Shown here: in pieces, positions 38,242 to 45,572 of the stretch
How the letters are laid out: every line of letters begins with the position of its first letter
Position numbering within the stretch: position 1 is the stretch's first letter
Assembly (NCBI RefSeq): GCF_024584805.1
Contig: NZ_CP075715.1
Span: forward strand, 1,724,001 to 1,788,000
From: Streptomyces sp. FIT100
Lineage (GTDB): Bacteria > Actinomycetota > Actinomycetes > Streptomycetales > Streptomycetaceae
Length of the DNA: 64,000 nucleotides
Direction: 5' to 3'
Translations under genes and position numbers: made by a program
Notes under the pieces: model-generated
The model's input: the letters and a program-made list of their open reading frames with translations, nothing else
Database searches by the model: none
Told to the model about the DNA's origin: nothing

Positions 38242-38276
38242 CTGCTCCCTCGGGGTGTCGTACTCCGAGGGAGCAG
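38242..38276 (-). promoter_or_regulatory. Hairpin enclosing the GNAT gene's ribosome-binding site
   Basis: A perfect 12-bp inverted repeat (CTGCTCCCTCGG at 38242-38253 and its complement at 38265-38276) with an 11-base loop fills the phnZ-GNAT spacer. On the minus strand the 3' arm contains GAGGGAG, the only ribosome site for the GNAT gene. It may reduce translation of that gene, or act as a terminator or mRNA stabiliser after phnZ. Confidence 0.65.
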
Positions 38277-38285
38277 GGTCTCAGC

Positions 38286-38861
38286 TCAGCAACCCGGCTT
38301 GAGGAGCCCTTCCAGCAGCGGGCGGAAGTGGGCGAAGTCCGGGGTCGGGGCCTCGGGGTCCTTCGCCTCGTCGTCCCAGCGGCGGACCGCGACGGCGTCG
38401 CGGGCGCCCGGGTGGGCGGCGAAGGTGCGGGCCTGCTCCTGCGTCATCGGGCCGCCCTGGACCTGGAGGGTGTGGACGGACGCCTCCGAGAGCAGGGCGA
38501 AGTAGCCGGGCTCGACGGCGCAGAGGTAGCGCTTGGCGGCGACATGGAGGCGTACGGGCTCGGTGACCTCGGGGCCGAACCACTGGTCGAGCCAGTCCGC
38601 GCCGCTGTGGCTGTGGCGGTTGTCGGTGCCGTGCTCCATCAGGTCGCGGCCGGTGACAGCGCCCTGGAAGTGGCCGACGTCGTGCAGCAGCGCGGCGGCG
38701 ACCAGGTGCGGCGGGGCGTCGGCGGCCTCGGCGAGGGCGCCGGCCTGGAGCATGTGCTGGGCCTGGGTGACGGCCTCGCCGAAGTACTCGGCGCCGCCTT
38801 CGCCCTCGAAGAGCTCGGCCAGCACGTCGAGGGGGTTCACAGCGGTGTCGGCGGTGGTCAT
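38286..38861 (-). CDS. phnZ: PhnZ-like HD-domain oxygenase (C-P bond cleavage)
   Basis: A 191-residue HD-domain mixed-valent di-iron oxygenase. In known PhnZ the enzyme splits 2-amino-1-hydroxyethylphosphonate into glycine and phosphate. Ligands align in order: H36, H60-D61 in LLHDVGH, H64, H83/H85, H106 in LHVAAKRYL and D163 in RRWDDE. The two special residues, Tyr26 and Glu29 in EYFGEAVTQAQHM, correspond with a shift of two to Tyr24 and Glu27 of the characterised enzyme as I recall it. This supports oxygenase rather than phosphohydrolase chemistry. The start overlaps the phnY* stop (ATGA). Confidence 0.87.
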   Translation of the reverse strand: MTTADTAVNPLDVLAELFEGEGGAEYFGEAVTQAQHMLQAGALAEAADAPPHLVAAALLHDVGHFQGAVTGRDLMEHGTDNRHSHSGADWLDQWFGPEVTEPVRLHVAAKRYLCAVEPGYFALLSEASVHTLQVQGGPMTQEQARTFAAHPGARDAVAVRRWDDEAKDPEAPTPDFAHFRPLLEGLLKPGC

Positions 38862-39955
38862 GCGGGGGTGTCCTTCCTGCGGAGCACGGCCAGGGTGGAG
38901 GCGAGGCCGTCGATGTCGGCGTACGCGCCCTGGAGGTGGCGGTCGCCGGATTCGGCGAAGGCCGTACGGGCGTGCAGCAGCCGGGTGTTGTCGAAGACGA
39001 GGCAGTCGCCGGGGGTGAGCCGGAAGTCGAGCTGGAGCCCCGGGCGGAGCAGCAGTTCACCGAAGCGGCGGTAGGCGGCGTAGAAGGCGTCCAGTACGCC
39101 GGCCGGCTGGTGGAGCGTGCCGATGGAGCGGTTGTTGAAGCGGATCTCGCGGATCCGGCCGGCCGGGTCGGTGGCGATCAGCGGCCGGTGGGCGCGCAGT
39201 TCGGTGCGGGCGTCGGCGAAGGCGAACGGCACGGGGACGCGGGTGAGGACCTCGTACGCCTCGGGGTCCTCGGCGCGCAGCAGGGAGGCCGCGTGGAAGC
39301 CGTCGACGAGGCCGGAGTCGCCGCCCCGGGCCGCGTTGGTGAGGCAGTGCAGCAGCTGGAGGGTGGGGACCGGGTCGCGGTACGGGTTGTCCGTGTGCGG
39401 GGTGATCCGGGCGCCGGTGAAGGCGAGGTTGTTGGGGTCGGCTTCGACGCGCACCTCGAAGAGCTCGCCGTAGTTCGTCTCCCGTACATAGCCGAACGTG
39501 CGCGCCACGTCGAGGACCTGGCGGTCGCGGACGGGCACGCCGCGCAGCAGGACGAAGCCGAGGCGCAGCACGCTGTCGAGGGCGGCGGCCCTGGCGGCGG
39601 GGTCGGTGACGTAGTCGGCCCAGTCGGCCTCGGGCAGCCGGCCCGCGAGGGCGGCCGCGTCCCAGAGCTCCTTGTCGTCCTCGCCGCGGCCGTCTCCGCC
39701 GTCCGCCGCGGCGCCGGGGAGATGGGCGCCGAGCCAGCTCTCGGGGTAGACGGAGCGGTGTCCGTCGGGGGCCCAGACGACCTCGTGGGCGGGGGCGCCG
39801 TCCGGGGTCGCGGCGGGCCGGACGGAACCGACGGCGAGCCCGGCGGGAAGCTCGGTGATCTGGAAGAGCTTCTGGCCGTTCCGGGGGTCCCGGCAGCCGG
39901 TGCACGGGCAGTTGTCGCGCAGCCAGAACGGTGGCGCGGACGCGAGGGAGAGCAT
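38858..39955 (-). CDS. phnY*: PhnY*-like Fe(II)/2-oxoglutarate dioxygenase
   Basis: A 365-residue TauD/gamma-butyrobetaine-hydroxylase-type dioxygenase. The N-terminal cysteine-containing domain reads FWLRDNCPCTGCRDPRNGQKLFQ, typical of butyrobetaine hydroxylases. The iron triad is His and Asp of ITPHTDNPYRDP (about residue 186) and the distal His of RLLHARTAF (about 328). Coupled directly to phnZ, it most likely hydroxylates 2-aminoethylphosphonate at C1. A quaternary amine is the alternative substrate. ATG at 39955 has GGAG 8 bases upstream; the operator sits 14 bases before it. Confidence 0.86.
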   Translation of the reverse strand: MLSLASAPPFWLRDNCPCTGCRDPRNGQKLFQITELPAGLAVGSVRPAATPDGAPAHEVVWAPDGHRSVYPESWLGAHLPGAAADGGDGRGEDDKELWDAAALAGRLPEADWADYVTDPAARAAALDSVLRLGFVLLRGVPVRDRQVLDVARTFGYVRETNYGELFEVRVEADPNNLAFTGARITPHTDNPYRDPVPTLQLLHCLTNAARGGDSGLVDGFHAASLLRAEDPEAYEVLTRVPVPFAFADARTELRAHRPLIATDPAGRIREIRFNNRSIGTLHQPAGVLDAFYAAYRRFGELLLRPGLQLDFRLTPGDCLVFDNTRLLHARTAFAESGDRHLQGAYADIDGLASTLAVLRRKDTPA

Positions 39956-39968
39956 GAATCGGGCTCCG

Positions 39969-39984
39969 AGTTGTACAGACAACT
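39969..39984. promoter_or_regulatory. Operator in front of phnY*-phnZ
   Basis: AGTTGTACAGACAACT is a 16-base inverted repeat (AGTTGT and ACAACT, 4-base spacer). Its core GTTGT-N4-ACAAC equals the site before the transporter operon. Lying 14 bases ahead of the start codon, a bound repressor would cover the transcription start or early leader. Confidence 0.75.
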
Positions 39985-40140
39985 ACTGGTCGACGAGGAG
40001 CCTGACAGGAGCGGATGACTCCGTGGTTACGGCGGGGTGGACTCCGGGATGCGCGAAAGGGCCGTGCCGCCGGCCTGGTGGGGGAAGGGCCGGCGGCACG
40101 GGTGGGGAGGGGAGGGTGGCTGGTGGCGGACCGGCCGGAG

Positions 40141-40533
40141 TCAGCAGCCGTAGTCGACGAGGTCGAACGACGCGTAGTGGTCGGCGGTGTAGTAGTCCTC
40201 CTGCGACGCCTGGCCGGTGACGATACGGCGGGCACCGCGCGTCGTGGAGCCGGGCGTCTTGACCGTGTACTCGTGGTAGTAGCCGGTCGAGTGGGCCGGG
40301 AGGAGACCTTCCCGGTTCTGGAAGACGGTCCCGTCCTGCGGGTACGGGAACGGGCCGCCGTTCTCGATGAGTTCGAGCGTGTCGTGGGCCTGGGACGGCA
40401 GGTCGGTGGAGCAGATGTCACCGACCGCGGTGGCCGCCGCGGTCGCCGGGCCCGCAACGGGGCCACCGACGAGGAGGGCGGAGAGAAGGGCGGCCGCGCC
40501 GCCGAGCATCGTGATCCGTGGGGGGATTCGCAT
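40141..40533 (-). CDS. Secreted guanyl-specific ribonuclease, RNase Sa-like
   Basis: A 130-residue precursor of a small extracellular RNase (N1/T1/barnase superfamily, microbial RNase Sa). After a signal peptide (LLSALLVGGPVAGPATAAA) the mature domain reads CSTDLPSQAHDTLELIENGGPFPYPQDGTVFQNREGLLP and ends DYGC. The catalytic Glu is in FQNREG, the Arg in RGARRIVTG and the His in TADHYASF; two cysteines form the family disulfide. No barstar-like inhibitor gene is nearby, as expected for an exported RNase. ATG 40533 is chosen by signal-peptide shape, although its ribosome site is weak. Confidence 0.92.
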   Translation of the reverse strand: MRIPPRITMLGGAAALLSALLVGGPVAGPATAAATAVGDICSTDLPSQAHDTLELIENGGPFPYPQDGTVFQNREGLLPAHSTGYYHEYTVKTPGSTTRGARRIVTGQASQEDYYTADHYASFDLVDYGC

Positions 40534-40553
40534 GAGCCATGATGACGCGCGTA

Positions 40554-40579
40554 GAAGTTGACGTGTCAACGTCAACTTC
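40554..40579. promoter_or_regulatory. Palindrome between the RNase and LacI genes
   Basis: GAAGTTGACG and CGTCAACTTC form a perfect 10-bp inverted repeat with TGTCAA between. It lies 20 bases upstream of the RNase start and downstream of the first LacI gene. It contains TTGACA on the minus strand, so it may combine a -35 element with an operator for the RNase gene, or be the terminator of the rha operon. Confidence 0.5.
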
Positions 40580-40650
40580 AAGGTGTTTTCGCGGTATTCA
40601 CCTCCTCCACCGGGCCGTCACAGCGCCGCTGCGCAGTCGCCGCCGCCCGT

Positions 40651-41670
40651 TCAGCCGCGGGTACGCGCCAGCGTGGATTCGCGCACGACCAGCTCCGGCT
40701 GGAGCACGATCCGCCGGTGCTCGTGGTCCCCCGCGGCGCCCTCGTCCGTCTCCTCGATCAGCAGCTCCGCGGCCGTACGTCCCATACGGAACGCGGGCTG
40801 GCGCACCGAGGTCAGCGGCACCGCGGCCGCCGCGGCGAACTCGATGTCGTCGTAGCCGACCAGGGCCATGTCCTGCGGGATGCGCACGCCCGCGCCGTAG
40901 AGGGACTGGAGCACACCGAGCGCCAGCAGGTCGTTGGCGCAGAAGACCGCCGTCGGCCGCGGCGACATCCCCAGCAGCCGCGCCCCCGCGTCCCGCCCGG
41001 CGGACACATCGAGCCGCTCGGTCTCCACATGGACCAGCCGGTCCTCCGGCAGGCCCGCCTCCGCCAGCGCCCGCAGCGCTCCGGTGCGGCGGTCCTGGCA
41101 CTGGGCGAGATGCATCGGCCCGCTGATGTAGGCGACACCGGTGTGGCCGCACTCGATCAGATGGCGGACGGCGAGGGTGCCGCCGGTGATGTCGTCGACC
41201 GACACCGAACACGCCTCGGACCGCGGCATGTCGTGGTCGACGTAGACGTGCGGGATGCCGAGCCGCCCGAAGTTCGCCAGATTCCTGCCGGTGGGGTCGG
41301 CGGGGGTGACGAGCACGCCGCGCACCCGCTGCTCGGCGAAGAGCGAGAGGTAGTCGGCCTCCTCGTCCGGGTTCTGCGCGCTGTTGCACAGCATCACGCC
41401 GAGCCCGGTCTCACGCGCCGCGCGCTCGGCCCCGGTCGCGACCTCCACGAAGAACGGGTTGGCCATGTCCAGGACCAGCATCGCGATGATCCGGCTGCGG
41501 CCGGCCCGCAACTGCCGCGCCGTCTCGCTGCGGACGTAGCCGAGCCGGTCGATCACGGCCAGCACCCGCTCGCGGGTCTCCTCGGCGACCATGTCCGGCC
41601 GGTTGATGACGTTCGACACCGTGCCGACGGACACGTTCGCCTGCCGCGCCACGTCCTTGATGCCCACCAT
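40651..41670 (-). CDS. LacI-family regulator of rhamnose genes, copy 1
   Basis: A 339-residue LacI protein. The DNA-binding head is MVGIKDVARQANVSVGTVSNVINRPDMVAEETRERV with the hinge RSETARQLRAGRSRII; the ligand domain follows. It is closely similar to copy 2 upstream over its whole length, with long identical runs such as ISGPMHLAQCQDRRTGALRA. ATG at 41670 gives the standard LacI N-terminus; a GTG at 41709 would add 13 residues. The 323 bases between the copies hold no gene; they include a 7-bp inverted repeat (CTCATGC at 41725-41731 and complement). Confidence 0.92.
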   Translation of the reverse strand: MVGIKDVARQANVSVGTVSNVINRPDMVAEETRERVLAVIDRLGYVRSETARQLRAGRSRIIAMLVLDMANPFFVEVATGAERAARETGLGVMLCNSAQNPDEEADYLSLFAEQRVRGVLVTPADPTGRNLANFGRLGIPHVYVDHDMPRSEACSVSVDDITGGTLAVRHLIECGHTGVAYISGPMHLAQCQDRRTGALRALAEAGLPEDRLVHVETERLDVSAGRDAGARLLGMSPRPTAVFCANDLLALGVLQSLYGAGVRIPQDMALVGYDDIEFAAAAAVPLTSVRQPAFRMGRTAAELLIEETDEGAAGDHEHRRIVLQPELVVRESTLARTRG

Positions 41671-41993
41671 GCGTGCCACGAGCTCCGACCGTCCGCCTTC
41701 CCACGGCACCCCCGGGGCCGCGACCTCATGCTACGCATGAGTAGTCCCGGAGGGGAGCAGTCCGCTACGGGAATCGGCGGGCGGCGAGGGCCTGTCGGCC
41801 GGATCAGGCCGGATCAGGGAGCGGCCCGCAGCGGAGCGGCTGATGTCACAGCGGTCCGTGCGGCTGCACGGGCGGAGGAGGGAGCCACTGCGGTGGAGGC
41901 ACCTCCCGGGGCCGCGGGGCCCGAAGGGCTACGGCAGGTGCGTGCCAGGGCGGGCGAGCCCGGCAAGGTCCGAACGACGGGCCCTGGGGGACG

Positions 41994-43070
41994 TCACGCC
42001 GGGGCGCGCCCCCGCGAGCGGCTGAGGCTCGATTCCCTGACGACGAGTTCCGGCTGGAGCACGATGCGCCGGTGGTCGTGGTCTCCCGCGGCGCTCTCGT
42101 CCGTCTCCTCGATCAGCAGCTCCGCGGCCGTACGCCCCATGCGGAACGCGGGCTGGCGCACGGAGGTGAGGGGCACGGCGGCCGCCGAGGCGAACTCGAT
42201 GTCGTCGTAGCCGACCAGGGCGATCTCGTCGGGCACGCCGACCCCGGCCCCGTACAGCGCCTGGAGGACGCCGAGCGCGAGCAGGTCGTTGGCGCAGAAG
42301 ACCGCCGTCGGCCGCGGCGACATGCCCAGCAGCCGCGCCCCCGCGTCCCGCCCGGCGGACACATCGAGCCGCTCCGCCTCGACCTGCCGCAGCCGGTCCT
42401 CCGGCAGGCCGGCCTCCGCCAGCGCCCGCAGCGCTCCCGTGCGGCGGTCCTGGCACTGGGCGAGATGCATCGGCCCGCTGATGTACGTGATGTCCTCGTG
42501 ACCCTGGTCGAGGAGATGGCGCACGGCGAGCGCCCCGCCGGTGATGTCGTCGACCGACACCGAGCAGCCCTCGGCGCTCGGCAGGACCCGGTCGACGAAG
42601 ACGAACGGGATGCCGTGCCGGCGGAAGCCCTCCAGATTGGCCCCGGTGGTGTCGGCGGGGGTGACCAGCACGCCCCGTACCCGCTGCTCGGTGAACAGGC
42701 CCAGGTACTCCGCCTCTTCGCTGGGGCTCTGCGCGCTGTTGCACAGCATCACCCCGAGGCCCGCCTCGCGGGCCGCCCGCTCGGCGCCCGATGCCACGTC
42801 CACGAAGAACGGGTTGGCCATGTCGAGCACGAGCAGCGCGATGATCCGGCTGCGGCCCGCCCGCAACTGCCGGGCCGATTCGCTGCGTACGTAGCCGAGC
42901 CGCTCGATGGTGGAGCGGACGCGCTCCCGGGTCTCCGCCGAGACCGAGTCGGGGCGGTTGATCACGTTCGAGACCGTGCCGACGGAGACCCCGGCCGCCC
43001 GGGCCACGTCCTTGATGCCGACGGGCTGGCCGGCCGGACTGCCCGCGGCGGGGCCGAGGAGTGCGGTCAT
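41994..43070 (-). CDS. LacI-family regulator of rhamnose genes, copy 2
   Basis: A 358-residue LacI protein, paralog of copy 1. The head is VGIKDVARAAGVSVGTVSNVINRPDSVSAETRERVRSTIERLGYV, preceded by a 16-residue Pro/Gly-rich leader. Ligand-domain segments such as VDMANPFF-type VLDMANPFFVDVASG and ALVGYDDIEFASAAAVPLTSVRQPAFRMGRTAAELLIEETDE are almost shared with copy 1, so the recognition residues probably bind similar TGAAA-type operators. It follows rhaM by 30 bases and probably closes the rha transport operon. Confidence 0.92.
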   Translation of the reverse strand: MTALLGPAAGSPAGQPVGIKDVARAAGVSVGTVSNVINRPDSVSAETRERVRSTIERLGYVRSESARQLRAGRSRIIALLVLDMANPFFVDVASGAERAAREAGLGVMLCNSAQSPSEEAEYLGLFTEQRVRGVLVTPADTTGANLEGFRRHGIPFVFVDRVLPSAEGCSVSVDDITGGALAVRHLLDQGHEDITYISGPMHLAQCQDRRTGALRALAEAGLPEDRLRQVEAERLDVSAGRDAGARLLGMSPRPTAVFCANDLLALGVLQALYGAGVGVPDEIALVGYDDIEFASAAAVPLTSVRQPAFRMGRTAAELLIEETDESAAGDHDHRRIVLQPELVVRESSLSRSRGRAPA

Positions 43071-43100
43071 GCGCGATCCATTCTTCTCCGGGTGGCGGTG

Positions 43101-43421
43101 TCAGTCGAGGTGGAACACTTCGGTCAGCGGCTTCATCGCCTCGTCCGGCCTGGCGCCGTCCAGGGCCTCGAAGAAGCCGCCCATCTCGGCCTGCCAGCGG
43201 GCGTTGACGTCCGTGGCGGCCATCGCGGCCTGCGCGGCCGCGAAGTCCTCGGTCTCCAGATAGCCGACGAGCAGGCCGTCCTCCCGCAGGAAGAGCGAGT
43301 AGTTGTGCCAGCCGGCGGCGGAGAGCGCCGCGAGCATCCCGGGCCATACGGCCGCGTGACGCTCGCGGTACTCCTCCAGCCGCTCCTGCCGCACCTTCAG
43401 CAGAAAGCAGACGCGTTGCAC
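43101..43421 (-). CDS. rhaM: L-rhamnose mutarotase
   Basis: A 106-residue RhaM/RhaU protein of the dimeric alpha-beta barrel fold. It interconverts anomers of L-rhamnose to speed entry into the isomerase. Family marks are VCFLLKVRQERLEEYRERHAAVWPGMLAAL, the active-site histidine region GWHNYSLFL and GYLETEDF. It lies 17 bases after rhaS and 30 bases before the LacI gene. Confidence 0.95.
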   Translation of the reverse strand: MQRVCFLLKVRQERLEEYRERHAAVWPGMLAALSAAGWHNYSLFLREDGLLVGYLETEDFAAAQAAMAATDVNARWQAEMGGFFEALDGARPDEAMKPLTEVFHLD

Positions 43422-43438
43422 CGGGGACTCCGGCGGCC

Positions 43439-44527
43439 TCAGAAGTCGAAGTCGTCGATGTTGTTCTTGTCGAAGACGGTCGGCGGGCCGAGGATGATCT
43501 CGCCGTCCTTGCCGATGGTGTACTCACCGAGGTCGCCGGCCGTGAACTTCTCGCCCTCCGCGCCGGTGATCTGGCCCGAGGCGAGCGCGGCGGCCACGTA
43601 CGCGCCGAGGCGGCCGAGCTTCTTCGGGTCCCACAGCGCGAACTGCTCGACGGTGCCGTCCTTGACGTACTCGCGCATCTGGTTCGGCGTGCCGAGGCCG
43701 TTGATGACGACCTTGCCCTTGTAGCTGGAGCCGCTGATGTAGCGGGAGGCGGCGGCGATGCCGACGGTGGTGGGCGAGATGATGCCCTTCAGGTTCGGGT
43801 ACGCCTTCAGCAGGCCCTGGGTCTCCTGGAAGGACTTCTGGTCGTCGTCGTCACCGTAGGCGACCTTGACCAGCTTCATGTCCTTGTACTCGGGCTTCTT
43901 CAGCTCGTCCTTCATGAACTCGATCCAGGTGTTCTGGTTCGTCGCGTTCTGGGTGGCCGAGAGGACCGCGATCTCGCCCTTGTGGCCGAGCTGCTCGGCG
44001 ATGTTCTGGATCTGGCTGCGGCCGATCTCCTCGGAGCTGGCCTGGTTGATGAAGGCGTCGCGGCACTCGGGGGCGGTGTCCGAGTCGTAGGTGACGACCT
44101 TGATGTCCTGGGCGAGCGCCTGCTTCAGGGAGCCGCAGACCGAGTTCGGGTCGTTGGCCGCGATCAGGATCGCGTCCTGGCGCTGCTGGACCAGGGTGTT
44201 GATGTACGAGACCTGGGACGAGGCCTTGGCGTCGGAGGAGCCGACCTCCTTGGCGGTGGACCCGAGCTCCTTGACGGTGTCGATGCCGGAGCCGTCGAGG
44301 ATGGTGAAGTACGGGTTGTTGATCTGCTTGGGCAGGAAGGCGATCTTCAGGTTCTTCTTCAGCGGGGCGTCGGGGTCGGCCGTGGCGTTCGCGGCCTTCT
44401 CCTTCGTCTCGTTCGCCGCGTCGCTCTTGGTGGTGCCCGAGCAGCCGGCCAGCGTGACGGCCAGGGCACAGGCCGCCGCGGTGGCGGTGAGGGTGGCACG
44501 GCGGCGCGTGCGGGAGTACGCAGACAT
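43439..44527 (-). CDS. rhaS: Rhamnose ABC transporter substrate-binding lipoprotein
   Basis: A 362-residue sugar-binding protein of the RbsB/RhaS class. The lipobox is VTLAGC (cysteine about residue 29) followed by a charged, flexible linker. The ligand domain begins LKIAFLPKQINNPYFTI and includes LVQQRQDAILIAANDPNSVC, VVTYDSDTAPECRD and GLGTPNQMREYVKDG. The operon partners name rhamnose as the ligand. The 58-base gap before it, after rhaQ, contains its own ribosome site. Confidence 0.93.
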   Translation of the reverse strand: MSAYSRTRRRATLTATAAACALAVTLAGCSGTTKSDAANETKEKAANATADPDAPLKKNLKIAFLPKQINNPYFTILDGSGIDTVKELGSTAKEVGSSDAKASSQVSYINTLVQQRQDAILIAANDPNSVCGSLKQALAQDIKVVTYDSDTAPECRDAFINQASSEEIGRSQIQNIAEQLGHKGEIAVLSATQNATNQNTWIEFMKDELKKPEYKDMKLVKVAYGDDDDQKSFQETQGLLKAYPNLKGIISPTTVGIAAASRYISGSSYKGKVVINGLGTPNQMREYVKDGTVEQFALWDPKKLGRLGAYVAAALASGQITGAEGEKFTAGDLGEYTIGKDGEIILGPPTVFDKNNIDDFDF

Positions 44528-44585
44528 GGTGGCGTCCCTTTCGGAGGGCGGGAGTTGAGGGTGGGGCGGGGAGAACCGAGGGGTG

Positions 44586-45572
44586 TTACGCGGAGGCGGT
44601 CGCGGCGCGCCGCTGCCGGCGCTCGGAGACGGTGGCGACGATCCGCGGGGTGAGGACGGAGGCCACGAGAAGCAGACCGGTGACGATCACCTGGATCTCG
44701 TTGGACACGTCGTTGAGGGTGAGGAGGTTGCCCAGCAGGCCGATCAGCAGCACACCGGCGATCGCGCCGCCGAGCGTGCCCCGGCCGCCGTCGAAGTCGA
44801 TGCCGCCGAGCAGGACGGAGGCGATGACGACCAGTTCGAGGCCGATGCCGTTGTCGGCGCGGGCGCTGCCGTACCGCAGGGTGTAGACGATCCCGGCGAA
44901 CGAGGCGACGAAGCCGGCGAGGACGAAGAGCACCAGCTTGATGCGCTTGACCCGGATGCCCGCGAACCAGGCCGCGTCCTCCTGGGCGCCGATCGCGTAC
45001 AGCGACCGTCCGAAGGCGGTGCAGTGCAGCACCACCGCGGTGATCACGGCCAGGACGCCGAACAGGGCGACGGGGTACGGGATGAAGGTCCCCGGCACCG
45101 TCTCGGTGTACGTCGCCCACTGGGAGTACGCCTCGGGGAAGTCGGCGACCGCCTTGTCCCCGAGGACGACCGAGGCGAGGCCCCGGTAGAGGGTGAGCGT
45201 GCCGATGGTGACGGCGAGCGAGGGCAGACCGACACGGGTGACGAGCCAGCCGTTGAGGAGGCCGCCGAGCGCGCCGACGAGCAGGCACAGGGGCACGATC
45301 ATCTCGAAGGCCCAGCCGGCCTCCCACAGCGCGCCGGCGAGCGCGCTGGACAGTCCCAGCATGGAGGCCACGGACAGGTCGACCTGTCCGGCGACGACCA
45401 GCAGGGTCATCGGCAGGGCGATGAGCGCGATCTCGGCGGTGTCGTTGAGGGCGGCGGAGAGGTTGGCGGTGTCCGCGAACCCCTCCGTCGTGCCGGTGCC
45501 GGCGAGGAAGACGGCCACCAGGAGCACACCGACGACGGTGTCCCAGCGCAGGTACTTGGCGAAGGCGGTCAT
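44586..45572 (-). CDS. rhaQ: Rhamnose ABC transporter permease RhaQ
   Basis: A 328-residue RbsC-type permease with about nine membrane spans. Seen are EIALIALPMTLLVVAGQVDLSVASMLGLSSALAG, SLYAIGAQEDAAWFAGI and VIASVLLGGIDFDGGRGTLGGAIAG. It pairs with RhaP; the starting ATG overlaps the RhaP stop. A basic tail (SERRQRRAATASA) faces the cytoplasm. Confidence 0.93.
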   Translation of the reverse strand: MTAFAKYLRWDTVVGVLLVAVFLAGTGTTEGFADTANLSAALNDTAEIALIALPMTLLVVAGQVDLSVASMLGLSSALAGALWEAGWAFEMIVPLCLLVGALGGLLNGWLVTRVGLPSLAVTIGTLTLYRGLASVVLGDKAVADFPEAYSQWATYTETVPGTFIPYPVALFGVLAVITAVVLHCTAFGRSLYAIGAQEDAAWFAGIRVKRIKLVLFVLAGFVASFAGIVYTLRYGSARADNGIGLELVVIASVLLGGIDFDGGRGTLGGAIAGVLLIGLLGNLLTLNDVSNEIQVIVTGLLLVASVLTPRIVATVSERRQRRAATASA

